Below are positions 22,001 to 32,881 of a DNA stretch of 64,000 nt, in pieces. Source of the DNA: Sanderia malayensis (taxonomy: Eukaryota > Cnidaria > Scyphozoa > Semaeostomeae > Pelagiidae). The DNA lies in assembly GCA_013076295.1 (NCBI GenBank), contig RQOL01000622.1, forward strand, positions 30,135-94,134. Reading direction: 5' to 3'. The notes under the pieces were generated by a model, which searched no databases, was not told the origin of the DNA, and saw only the letters and a program-made list of their open reading frames with translations. Made by a program: the position numbers and the translations under genes. Within the stretch, counting starts at the first letter, position 1; every line of letters starts with the position of its first letter.

Positions 22001-24707
22001 GATAGTCTAAAATGTGGGGATTGTCAAGGACATTTTGTCGCAAAGAGTTTGTCAAATTAGAACTTTCAAATAATGAGTGAAATTCAGGCCAGTGGTATTC
22101 AGCACATGACAAAGTCCAAAATATTGTTGCTGGTCCCTTCTGGGTTAGCAAAGCTCTTAGCTGCTCTTTCTTTTCATACCAATAAGCATTTGTTCCTGAA
22201 ACATTCTTAGCATAGTGCATTATTTTGTTCATAACTTGTGAATGGTTCCCTGATTGTAATAAATGTCGCAGTTCATCTGCAGTGAGTAATCTACCATTTG
22301 AGTTTTGCTTGATATAAAAGTTACCTTGTCCAAGAAGACGTTTTCTGTAAAGCATATTATAAGCCCAATAGGCAAAGCGTGGATGTGTTGCAAATCTATA
22401 ATACAATTTGCCATTTCGATATTCTCCATATTTAATCAAATGTTTTATTTTTTTTGCAAAAGATTCAGTGTCGCTGTTGGCAATTTCCCTTTCAATTGCA
22501 TTGTTAGTAGGGTCACCTTTTGCATCAGGGAAAAGTGTAGGAAAAGCAAGTGAAGCAAGGTATGGTGTTGCAAATTCATCTAATGGCTGAGATCCAATAT
22601 CTAACATTTTCTCCTTTAAACATTCATCTAAGCTTTCCTTAATTATCTTTTCCTCTGACTCCAAAGATGGATTGTCTGGAATTGAACTGGAAACATTGCA
22701 GTCACTGATAAAATCATCATCAAATATATCAGAATTAGGAGGACCCAAATCACCAACCTCGGGACTAATTTCTTCATCAAAGTTCACAGTGTCGACATCA
22801 ATGTACCCATCAAGAGGGAGAGAATCAATTCGAGAATAATCTATCTGAATATGCTCATACAAAGGATTGTTTGCAATTAGCCAAATCAATGCATTCAACA
22901 CAGATTCTCTTCTTACTCTAAACTCTTTCTTGAAATCATTTATACCATTTATTGTGAATGCAATAATTGGAACATCCTTAGGGCATTGGGGCAAAATATT
23001 AGCTATGTGTTGTACATTATTTGGTAGATTTATCACATGACCCTTGTAGCCGTATGAGCCACCAGACTTAGTATAAACTTGCATAATTGGAAAAGCTCTT
23101 GAAATTAAAATTTCTTCACATTGAGATAAATCAAGTAATTCTGATGGAACAGGTGATGGATTCATATTGTTCTGGTGACTAAAAAGCTTTGGTTCTTTCT
23201 TGTCTCGTTTACACCTTCTGCAAATATAATTATCTGAGGACATTTTTGTGTCTTTCAGTGGCCAGCTTTCATTACATATTTTGCAATTGTATATTTTAAT
23301 TTTAATTGATTTATGAAAATTTTTTATGTGCTTTTGGCAATTCTGCTGCTCAAACAAAGCATCCGTAATTTGGAAACTATTTACACCACATGAAGATTTG
23401 TTGCCTATCTCAAAAAGATTTTCTAAATTTTCAAGTTCAGCTTTATGTTTCTTTACTGGAGAACACTGAATTTTATTTTTGCCACTGGGGTCATGATCAA
23501 TGTCAAAAGAAGCATTAATACTGTTTTGTTTATTCAATTTATATCTTTCCCTCCTTTTTCTGTTTTTTTCAACTTTTAAATCTGCATAACACTGATCTGA
23601 CACATTCTTTTGATAATCATGCAAATATTCTGGAGATAGTTGAACACTATCATTCAAATAAGAAAATGCAGGCAGACTACTATTGTTTGTACAATTAGCA
23701 TGGAAAACATTTGAAGCATCAGTTTTAATGTAGATAGCAAAAAACCACCCATCAACATAGTGTTGAAACAAGTTATCTGTAGATCTGTAAGTCGGGATAT
23801 TGTTACAAAGGTCATCAAGATAATACCAGTGGTCACTTTCAAATACAGCACAAGTAAAATGAGAAGAAAAATTTCTAACTAATCCCTTTAAAAAATAAGC
23901 CTTCTCAGAAACAAATATGTTTTGGTCAAAATGAACAAAATTCATAATATCACTACTCAGTTCTACAAGAAAGATCACACTTGTATTTGACTGGGTATCA
24001 ATTCTTTGACACCTATTTTCACAGCTAGAGCATTGCAAATAATTTGGAGTGTTACATAAAGTTAATGCATTTGACCAGTTGTAAACATTGATGTTCAAGC
24101 TATTTAACTGTGTCAATGAAATATAATTAACAAAAACGTCTGAATTGGTAATCACATTCTCTTTACATGTATTACAATACGCAATTGTCGAGTAAACTGA
24201 AACTATGTTTGACTTTTGAATTTCTGTTAAATTTGTAAAAACGTTAGTACTAAATATTTCTGAAAACTGGGAATTACAATCCTTTGGGGTAAAAGATGGG
24301 CAAATTTGGCAAATGTACTCCCAGACAGGCTCGCGTACAGTATCAAGGTCATTTTCGGAGCAACTGTGTGCTGCCACATATTCATAATATGCACTCATGC
24401 GATTCAACAAAATGAAAAATTCACTGTCATACGATGTTTCATCAAAAATATATCTGAATATTTTGTTCCAAACTTCAAGAAAACAGTCTACGGCACAAGA
24501 ATATTTTCCTGTATGCAATCTAACTGCGTTCATAAAATGAATCCTGCCACGTGCAATTGAAACTGATGTTAGGCCAACGCCTGGTGCTGGTGAAATTCTG
24601 TTGGTTCCCCAATCGAAACCTGGCTTTTTATCAGACAATGGCTTCCAGTCTATTGAATTAAAGCTAGAGCCTGTCTGATTACTACTTTTGTCAAATTTAT
24701 CTCCCAT
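19006..24707 (-). CDS. Helitron replicase-helicase with N-terminal USP-like protease domain
   Basis: The frame 24707-20109 overlaps the frame 20250-19006; a single frameshift near 20250, just after Walker A, links them (about 1,900 residues in all). Order: a USP-like cysteine protease region with SCAVDCFLEVW (Cys71/Cys75) and HFTCAVFESDHWYYLDD (His283); Cys pairs at about 470-500 (CKIC, CRRC); a conserved pre-Rep region; Rep with the HUH motif in RGSIHCHG (His939/His941) and paired tyrosines in YLAKY (Tyr1139/Tyr1143); then a Pif1-like helicase with Walker A GQAGSGKS (Lys1472), IIIDEFSVIG and VGDIAQLPPIGD, ending with MTIHKSQGLTLDKV. The Rep and helicase parts define an autonomous Helitron. 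The USP-like assignment rests on Cys and His boxes only. Apart from the frameshift the gene is open. Confidence 0.85.
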
Positions 24708-25054
24708 AATGGGAAAACTTAGTCAAAATAAAACACTCACCAAACTTTCTGTGCTGCAGAGAAAAAGGAACTGAAGTCTGAACTGAACTTGTGAAGTTCT
24801 GAGGCCACGCCACATTATTAAATGTCATATGCCTCTGCCTCACATGGTTGGTGTAGGTAGCTGTTTGTAGCTGTCAGCATTGGTAAATCAGTTGGCTTGA
24901 AAAGTATGGCATGTTGAACTAAATTGAAAACCAGTTTAACAGGAAAGACGAAAAATTAAACAGGAAAAACGAACAGATTGAGATTGTCTCTCCAGGCAGA
25001 TTTTCATACGCGCCTTCGCGGCGTCCTACAAGGCCCCGCCTGGGAGCGGGGCAA

Positions 25055-27632
25055 AAAGAAACGACTTGCGATAAATCAGAGCCTGGCAAATGCATAGACC
25101 TGATAATAACTAACCGAAATAGAAGCTTTCAGGCAACCAAAGTGATTGAAACTGGTCTATCTGACTTTCATAACATGGTAGTAACCGTCCTGAAAACAAC
25201 ATTTCAGAAAATAGGGCTAACTATTGTAAATTATAGAAATTACAAAAACTTTTCGGAAAGTGCTTTTAGAACAGAATTGCAAAATAGACTAGCAAACTTA
25301 GATGACGTCAATTACGAATCATTTGAATCTACATTTGAAGAAGTACTCGATAAGCATGCACCCATGAACAAGAAACGTCTTTGTTCAAATGATGCACCTT
25401 TCATGAATAAAACCCTACGGAAAGCTATCATGACCAGATCAACATTACGGAATAAATACAACAGGAATAAATACAACAGGTATAAATGCGCGGAAAACTG
25501 GAAAACGGTACCGTGAACAGAGAAATCTCTGTGTTGCCCTTTTAAAAGAGGAAAAGAGAAAATATTTCAATAATCTAGACATGTCATTGTTATCAGATAA
25601 TAGGAAATTTTAGACCACTATAAAACCATTGCTCTCTGATAAATCAGCTTCCAAAAATAAAATAACTCGATTGAAGATGGAGAAACTGTTACCAATGAAC
25701 TTACTGTTGAAAAGGTTCTAAATGCGTATTTTGCTACAATAACAGACTCTTTAGGTATTAGCGAGAACAGGGATATAATTTTAAATGCAGATCACATACA
25801 AGAGCCCATAGAGAAAATTTGGTATTCATACTCTGATCACGCTAGCATAAAAAAATAACACATGAACAATCCTTTTGTTTCAAGAGCGTTTCTGTTGAAG
25901 AAATTAGGACTGAAATAAATAATTTAAATACTAAAAAAAGCAACGACATTTAGAAATATTCCTCCGAAGTTATTAAAGAAAATCTCGGACATACTTGCTG
26001 AAAGTTTGCAAAAAATATTTAATGACTGTATAGAAAATTCAGAGTTTCCAAATAAATTAAAACTTGCTGACGCCACGCCCTTATTCAAAAATAAAGACAA
26101 AACACTGAAAAAAAACTACAGGCCAGTTAGTGTTCTTCCGACTATTTCTAAAGTTTTCGAAAGAATAATGCATAGGCAAATTACTGATTTTATCAACCCA
26201 AAACTATCACAATTATTATGCGGATTTTGCAAAAATTATAATACGCAACATGCCCTGATTCGTCTCATTGAAAAATGGAGGAATGCTTTGGGTAAGGGGA
26301 ATAAAGTTGGAGCTGTTATGATGGACCTGTCAAAGGCATTCGATTGCATCAAGCATGATTTATTAATTGAAAAATTATCTGCTTATGGTTTTGATCGCAG
26401 TGCCTTAGAGCTTGTCAAACAGATATCAAAGGGTTAAAGTGAACGGAAAGTTCAGTTCATGGAAAGAATTAAAATTGGGAGTTCCACAAGGGCCTGTGCT
26501 AGGGTCACTGCTATTTAATATCTTCATTAATGATTTTCTAACTTGTCTGAATGAATCTGAAGTTTGCAATTATGCTGATGATACTTCCATTTTTGTTTGC
26601 GATAAAAATTTTGAAAATGTAATATCAAGATTAGAAACTGATCTTCCCTCAGTAAGCGAATGGTTCTCTCAAAACTTTATGAAACTAAATCAAGTAAAAA
26701 GTCATTTTTGACACTAGGACATAGCGATGACGCAATAATGTCAGTCAGATTCGATATGACAGACATAGAATGCTCATCAGATGAAAAATTACTTGGCGTC
26801 TTTATAGATGACCAGGTAAACTTTGAAAAACATATCAATAACATCTGTCGTGAAGCTGCAAATAAGCTCTCTGCTCTGGCACGTAAATCCAAATTCATGG
26901 ACTCTGAAAAATTGAAATGTCTCATGAAAACATTTGTAATGAGTCAGTTTCAATATTGTCCATTAGTTTGGATGTGCCATAGTCGAAAGCTTAATCAGAA
27001 TGTCAATAAAATCCATGAAAGGGCACTTAGAATTGTGTACAAAGACTTTGATTCAGATTATGAAGAACTTTTACGAAAAGACAGCGCTGTCACAGTGCAT
27101 GAAAAAAATCAACAGATCCTAGCAACAGAACTGTTTAAAACCAAAAATGATTTGAACCCGCTTTTTATGAAAGATATTTTTATAGAAAACAATTCTTCCT
27201 ATAATCTGAGATGTGGCAACAGTTTTGAGAGGGGCTCTATTAAAACAGTGAAATACGGCACCGAATGTTTATCCTTTAGAGGGGCTTGACTTTGGCAAAA
27301 TATACCCCCTGAAATAAAGAATTGTTCGTCATTATTGCAATTTAAATCAATGATCAAAACCTGGACTGACCAAAATTGTGAATGTAGACTTTGCAAAACT
27401 TATATACCGAATCTGGGCTTTATTTAATTCAATCCTTTTTACTCAATTTTATTTTAGATCTATTGTTTCTGACATGCTTTTAAATGTAAATATGGTATTG
27501 TTTTTTGAATTTGTTTTTACCTTGAAATTTGTAATTTTAGTTTTTATTTTGTATCTTAGTTGGTATTAATTAGCTTTAGCTATTGCAAAAACCAACTTTA
27601 AACAAATTGATAATAATAATAATAATAATAAT
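25055..27632 (+). mobile_element. LINE (plus strand), fragment 4: end of endonuclease, RT and 3' tail
   Basis: The plus strand resumes the APE endonuclease (TTCDKSEPGKCIDLIITN, then VIETGLSDFHNMVVTV, 25060-25190) and goes on through a linker with stops to RT: FPNKLKLADATPLFKNKDK (about 26045), NYRPVSVLPTISKVFERI, GAVMMDLSKAFDCIKHDLL, GVPQGPVLGSLLFNIF (about 26480) and NYADDTSIF (YADD, about 26570). After a frameshift at about 26690, LLGVFIDDQVNFEKHI, FQYCPLVWMCHSRKLN and IHERALRIVYKDF follow to 27289, then a short tail. It ends in an (AAT)n run (27609-27632) directly followed by TACTTG (27632-27637), matching 5315-5320. Typical CR1/L2-group RT. Multiple stops make it dead. Confidence 0.85.
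27609..27632. repeat. (AAT)n 3' tail of the LINE
   Basis: About eight ATA/AAT triplets close the LINE, as in CR1/L2-type elements that end in short tandem repeats. The TACTTG target copy begins at its last base. Confidence 0.8.
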
Positions 27633-29712
27633 ACTTGCCAACGTAAAGACTGGTCTGAGCATGGTCCAACTTGTAAAGCTCAGAATTTGTTGGCCCCAGA
27701 CCTCAGAGCTCATTGGAAAATACAGCATATAGTTTCTCATGTCATCTTACACCAAAAAAAATTTGGAAGTCTTGTTGGAAACAAATGTATTGTTAAATGC
27801 AAACTGAATGGTCGAAATGCAAGCGTATTATGGGACACGGGCTCACAACTTTTTTTCTGTCTGCAGTTGTTTTCTGAAAGAGAATTTTCCTTCTCTAGAG
27901 ATGCGAAAATTGAATGAATTACTGAATTACTCAATTTTAACGATGGCTTAGAACTATGTGCAGCTAACGATACACCAGTGCCATTCAATGGATATGTAGA
28001 GCTAGACTTTGCGTTGATGAATGGGTTGGAGGAAAATATGTTGAAAGTACCTTTTCTTGTTACCCATGCCGAAATAGCTAATCCGATAATTGGATATAAC
28101 GTTATCGAGGAAGTGGTCAAATCGTCTTCATACAGTTCTATAGACAATGATGTAAAGTACTCTTTATTCCTGAAGAAAACAGTACATTGCCCTCCTGTTT
28201 AGAAATCAAAGAACCGTTGTGTTCATTACCAAAAGGGAAATCTTTTACCCTGAATATCAAGATTTATAATCCTACAGAACACACAACTACGTTGATCAGT
28301 AGAATCGTTTTAGGCCGTGTTGAGCTCATAAAGTCTGTGACGCCATTAGACGTGAAGTTGAAAAGTGAACAGCGTTTTGATCAAGAAGAAAGTTCCTCTT
28401 TGGACACCAAAACGAGGTCAACCATGGAAACGAGACAAAGTCACAAAATTGAAGCAAAAACAGTGTCTATTGAAATTGACAGTGAACATGAAGTATTTCT
28501 CAATCAATTTGACCTCAGTTTGTTGTTTCCAAAACAAAAACAAAGTGTTTCTAAAATTCTCTTACACGAATCCGAATCTTTCGCACAAGGAGATGGAGAT
28601 ATAGGCTGTGCAGAGGGTTGGCAGTTACAGACAGACCTTTCTGACCGGATGCCAGTGCAACAAACTTATACTTCTATTCCCAAACCGTTATACCCTGAAG
28701 TCAAGCAGTATGTTAAGGATTTATTGAACAAAGGGTTTGTCAAGAAATCCTGCTCGCAGTATTCCAGTCCCGTTGTTTGTGTATGTAAAAAAGACGGAGC
28801 TTTGCGGTTATGTATCGATTATAGACAGATGAATTCTAACACTATTCCTGATCGCCACCCTCTACCAAGAGTAAAGGATACCCTAGAAAGTTTAGGGGAG
28901 AACCAGTGGTTTAGTCTTTTGGATCAAGGCAAGGCTTACCGTGAGGGCTTTGAGAAGGAAGAACATCATCCCCGTACTGCCTTCATAATGCCCTGGGGCC
29001 TCTATCAATGGGAACAATTCATTTCGGGCTGTCCAATGCACCTGGCTGCTTTCAGCGCTTCATGGAACAATGTTTACAGGTTATTCGTGATGATATATGC
29101 ATTCCATATTTGGACGATGTACTCGTTTACAGTAAAGATTTCGACGCCCACCGAAAGCAACGATTTTATCGGCCAGGTATGCGCAATGATATTGAGCATT
29201 ACACAACTTGTGTTTGCCAATTTTTGAAACACAGACGTCCACATGTACCATCGAGAGCACCTTTGCAGCATATCGATACCACTCAACCTTTTCAGTTAAT
29301 TTCCATCGACTTTGTTCATCTTGAACGCATTGTGGGCGGATATGAATATATTCTTGTCTTAATGGATCATTTCCCTAGGTATGCACAGGCCTATGCGACG
29401 AAAAACAAAGCAGCGCACACAGTCGCAGGGAAGATATACAGCGACTTCATTCTAAAATTCGGATACCCTGCCCGTATTCACCATGACCAGGGAGGAGAGT
29501 TCGATAATCAATTGCTAGATAGTTTAGAGAAAACTTGCAGAGTTTGTCATTCCAGGACTACTCCGTATCATCCACATGAAAACAGACAGGTCCAAAGGTT
29601 CAACCAAACCTTACTCGCCATGCTATTCACACTTCCGGAGCAAAGGAAATCACGGTGGAGAGAGCATCTTAATAAGGTTGTTCACGCATACAATTGCACG
29701 AAGCATGCATCA
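27633..29712 (+). mobile_element. Gypsy-type retrotransposon, 3' part (MYND end, protease, RT, integrase)
   Basis: The sequence picks up the MYND finger exactly where it broke at 5320. An aspartic protease follows (LWDTGSQ, about 27827-27847; then PVPFNGYVELDF after a stop). From 28187: GFVKKSCSQYSSPVVCVCKKDG, cut short here to its role as the RT entry segment, then LRLCIDYRQMN, a frameshift near 29005, [13 protein letters not shown] and the YLDD active site (about 29110). The element then jumps to integrase: [20 protein letters not shown] (first Asp) and [10 protein letters not shown] (second Asp). The expected third acidic residue is Gln (CAA, 29593-29595). RNase H is missing between YLDD and integrase, and homology ends near 29712. 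Inactive and incomplete. Confidence 0.8.
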
Positions 29713-29714
29713 AC

Positions 29715-30193
29715 AGGATCAACATCATCCAAGTCTTGCTCTTGCTCATCGTTAACAACACTAGGATCAACTTCTTCTGATTCATTGTCTCAATATGTTT
29801 CAAAGCTGTCAGTTTCCACACCATACGGAAAGGGCTCTGTTGGAGGAGAACCGCCATAAATTGAATATAGCTTATCATAAAATTCTAAAACTATTTTGCC
29901 ACTGCCACTGCCACTGCGAGTCCCTGCAGTGAGTGCCTTAGAGAAACTCTGACGAATTTCTTTGACTTTCTCTTGTACACGCTGGTGGCCTTTGAGCACT
30001 TTTGCAGATTGCTGTTTCTGCAACTTGAGGTGGGCAGTTTGATCTTCCGCTGACATGTCTTCAATGGATTTTCTGGGTCCAAATATTTCAATGGGGCCAA
30101 AGTCTTCATATGTGTAGAGTTTTCCATTTCCACTCTAATGGACTTTATCTGCACTGGCCTATTGGCGTCAAGGTCCAAATTATTGTTCTCCAT
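29715..30193 (-). pseudogene. Myb/SANT-like DNA-binding gene fragment
   Basis: Frames 30193-30056 and 30056-29790 (minus) join by a frameshift near 30060. Recognisable parts are [58 protein letters not shown] and an acidic run ([18 protein letters not shown]) down to about 29715. A basic helix followed by F-Y-D-x-L-x-x-I-(Y/W)-G-G-S-P is the third-helix pattern I associate with Myb/SANT-like proteins linked to PIF/Harbinger elements. The assignment is by pattern memory only. It abuts the truncated end of the Gypsy integrase. Confidence 0.35.
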
Positions 30194-30429
30194 CTTTTTT
30201 TATAAGAATTCAAGCAATTTAATTTTCTACCATTGAAAGTGACCATCAAAGGTTTTTTCCCTTCTGCCCTTCTGGGCTGCAAGTTTTTTCTTACTTGCAG
30301 CCATTTTATTTTGAACAACCAGTCATGTTGTCTTCTGCGCTTGCGCACTCTTGACAAATTCATGCCACCATCGTGGGCTGGCTCACTGAAGTGCGTTCAA
30401 ATGGAAAATTTTCATCCCACCAAGGTGAG

Positions 30430-30592
30430 ATCTATGGAAACCAAGAAGGGTAAATCTCGATTTCATTTAGAAATCCTGAAATATATTACAAATCGTTGTT
30501 TCGAAAAAAAATCTGCATTAATAAATCTATGAAATCCACATTCCATTCGAAAATTCAGAAATATTTTTAATATCCACAATTCATTTGAAAAT
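30430..30592. repeat. TCCACATTTCATTTGAAAATCCCGAAAT tandem block, left part
   Basis: Diverged copies of a CCACATTTCATTTGAAAATC unit occur here (for example 30447-30480, 30536-30560, 30573-30592) and continue at 32438-32600 beyond the TIR element. The block was therefore one short-period repeat before the element inserted. Confidence 0.65.
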
Positions 30593-32442
30593 AGTCCTGT
30601 AGAATTTTGAGTCGACCAAGAAAAAATTTATATAAAGATGTATTATATATCACTGGGAAGGGAATTTTTTAAGCTTTTCAATGGTGTATGGTGTCACTTT
30701 TTAGACTGAAGGCAAAAATTTTATCGCCAAATTAGTTAGAGGAGGGTGAAAACCAAAGATTGGGAAATTTGAATAAGCATGTTTTTCTAATTTTTGTTTA
30801 TATCTGACTATTGAGGTAAGCTACAACCTTCAAATTTGGTATAGAATGGGATTCTATTAATAGGTGTCAAGAGAAAACAAGAAAAAGAATGGTTGCCATG
30901 GAAACTTGCTGACGTCAGCAAAAAATTTACAAAATGTCTATTTCAAAAAAGTCATCTAAAGAGTCAAAATATTCGTCAAGATCATCTTCCCCATAATCAT
31001 CGTCTCTTTTACACACAGTGTACCATGACATTCCTTGCATGAAGCAGTACAATGTAAGCCTGCTTTTCGACAGGTACACCGGTTATTATCACAAGACCCC
31101 TTACAACCACATCAAATTATTTGTAATAGATCTTGCGGTCCTGCCTCTTCATCGGTCATTATTGGTACAAATGATTGTTCTTCTAGCTGCCAACCCCAAT
31201 CCAAGGGCATGTAATCGGAATTCTTTAATTCTCTCCAAACCTTCACTTGGTGGTATACTATCAAACCGTGGTAGAATGCTGCTCTTGGGGATGGTGGGAG
31301 GAGAGAAGGATCAATATTTGAGCGACCAGACATAACCATCTGTTCATACTTTGTTTTTTTTATTTGTGGCAAGCTATCGGATGACGAATAAAGCAGCTCA
31401 AAGAATCTAGCACACATTCCCAATTTCTTGAGGCGACTGATCAACATAGAAATTAGCAGCAATTGACGTTAGGAGAGCTGAAGTTTGGAGTTTTCTGAAG
31501 ATAACAGTTTTACCAAACATGTGAATAGCAGAGGTTGTGTTACAACCTGTAAAAGCGTGAGCAAAGAGCAAGCAATGAACTATGTTGTCATCCAATTTTT
31601 CAATAACATCTTTGACCGCGTAGAACTCCCTTTGCTTATTTTTCTTTCGTGTCATGTTGGTCAGGAAAATGTCGTGACGGGTAGGGTTCTATGCAACGTG
31701 ATGAACTAACAGACAAAGTACATCAGTATCGTCAGAAAAGACGGTCACTGGCGCATTTCGTGCAGCTGTCAAGGCTTCTTTTACGATTGAAGTATCTGCA
31801 TCACTTGGGCATTCAAAAACCTTGAAGTTGGTCTCCAATTTCTTTGAGAATGCTTTCACGAATGTCTCTTTGCTTGTATAGTTCGAAAAGAAGTTGTTTC
31901 GAATTGTTTTGCTTGACCAATTAGTTTATTCAAAGGATTCTGTGTTCCCTTTTCTTCAGACCAGTACCAGCCTACTTGGTTCAGTTGGTCGTCATCCTTC
32001 TGACCTTCACCGCATTTTACACATACCTTCTTTTCTTCATCATTATCCATAACTATTTCCTATTATTTGTTATACAACATTATTTCTGAAACTTATTTCT
32101 TCGTTTAAGGATTCATCCTAGACTCTAAGCTTAAGGTATCTCATCTTTTTCTTCTCTCGTTCGGCCATTATGCTAAACATGTGCATACTACTGCACCAGA
32201 CTAGTGTCCAGTGTCCTTCACTGTTAAAACCTTAATTAATCCATAGCTAATTCATTGCTTTACTGTTCTTGACCCTCCTCTAACTAATTTGGCGATAAAA
32301 ATTTTTGCCCAAAGCCTAAAAAGTGACACCATACACCATTGAAAAGCTTAAAAAATTCCCTTCCCAGTGTTATATAATACATCTTTATATAAATTTTTTC
32401 TAGGTTGACTCAAATTTTCATGAAATTCTACAGGACTAAAAT
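30588..32442. mobile_element. TIR transposon with 5-bp target duplication carrying a PIN-like nuclease
   Basis: Terminal inverted repeats of about 155-165 bp, 30593-30747 and 32272-32437, begin AGTCCTGTAGAATTT and match almost base for base. AAAAT flanks both ends (30588-30592, 32438-32442). Deleting the element plus one AAAAT restores CATTTGAAAATCCACA, exactly the unit of the surrounding short repeat, which strongly supports the boundaries. Length without the duplication is 1845 bp. The only recognisable coding content is the minus-strand PIN/FEN-like gene (32050-31112); no DDE transposase is visible, so the element is non-autonomous, internally deleted or of an unusual type. Confidence 0.8.
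31112..32050 (-). pseudogene. PIN/FEN-like nuclease gene inside the TIR transposon
   Basis: On the minus strand: 32050-31856 starts MDNDEEKKVCVKCGEGQ with a CxxC and later QAKQFETTSF. A frame at about 31850-31700 reads KETFVKAFSKKLE, CPSDADTSIVKEAL and VTVFSDDTDVLCLLVHH before a stop. 31655-31407 reads LLFAHAFTGCNTTSAIHMFGK. 31462-31112 reads RFFELLYSSSDSLPQIK, SLLPPSPRAAFYHGL, YHQVKVW and MTDEEAGPQDLL. The spaced D-A-D-T and D-D-T-D-V plus T-G-C-(N/D)-T fit the metal-binding Asp pattern of PIN/FEN nucleases; the C-terminal LPPSPRAA…VKVW tail is a hallmark I recall from this invertebrate family. One stop and at least two frameshifts break it. Related to the frame at 1987-2592. Confidence 0.6.
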
Positions 32443-32600
32443 CCACAATTCATTTGAAGGTCCACATTTCATTTGAAAATCCCGAAATATTTTTAAATCT
32501 TCATTTCGTGTCGGAATTCACATTTCGCTTGAAGTCCCGAAATCTTCTTCAAATCCACATTTCATTTGAAAATCCACATTTCATTTGAAAATCCCGAATT
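32443..32600. repeat. TCCACATTTCATTTGAAAATCCCGAAAT tandem block, right part
   Basis: CCACATTTCATTTGAAAATC recurs at 32462, 32551 and 32570, with diverged units between. Continuation of the block at 30430-30592 interrupted by the TIR element. Confidence 0.75.
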
Positions 32601-32624
32601 AGTTCCAAAATTTACATATAACAA

Positions 32625-32876
32625 TAATAATATATAATAATAACGACTTTATTTAAGTGTCGAAGGATTTAGAATTTCTACTAATGGGGGACACTGTCAT
32701 TTATTACCCGATTAACCTGGGTACTCATTTACCGACCTCGGAAGGATGGACAGCTGAGTTGGCTGTCACCTTGTAGTTCGTAGTTCCGACCATTCGTGGA
32801 TTCGAACCTCTCATTTCAAATGAACTGAATATGAATGACATGGCGACAGTGCCCGCTCTTGACACGCCATATTAAA
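32625..32876 (-). mobile_element. tRNA-derived SINE
   Basis: The minus strand carries a box-A-like ATGGCGTGTCAAGAGCGGGC (32870-32851) and a box B GAGGTTCGAATCC (32810-32798), about 40 bp apart as in a pol III promoter. It is followed by CATCCTTCCGAGGTCGGTAA (about 32752-32733) and GAGTACCCAG, a conserved body seen in several invertebrate SINEs, then an AT-rich 3' part ending in TTATTA-type repeats near 32630. No protein coding. Boundaries are approximate. Confidence 0.6.
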
Positions 32877-32881
32877 ATGTA

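Larger units (their letters stand above)
16269..25052 (-). mobile_element. Helitron inserted in the LINE endonuclease
   Basis: The 8.8-kb block between LINE fragments 3 and 4 holds a Helitron replicase-helicase gene and an RPA-like gene, both on the minus strand. Ends are inferred from where LINE coding stops (about 16268) and resumes (about 25055). Near the right limit is a perfect 7-bp stem (GCCCCGC/GCGGGGC, 25033-25052) preceded by a GC-rich CGCC-TTCGC-GGCG stem, typical of Helitron termini. A CTAG lies at 16265, but the flanking base does not fit a classical A/T insertion, so exact ends are open. 16270-17560 and 24710-25030 have no other gene that I can see. Confidence 0.65.

Noticed and set aside
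30592..32438. TA target duplication (Tc1/mariner style) for the PIN-carrying element
   Set aside because: Removing the element with a TA model does not restore the surrounding repeat unit, whereas the AAAAT model does exactly.
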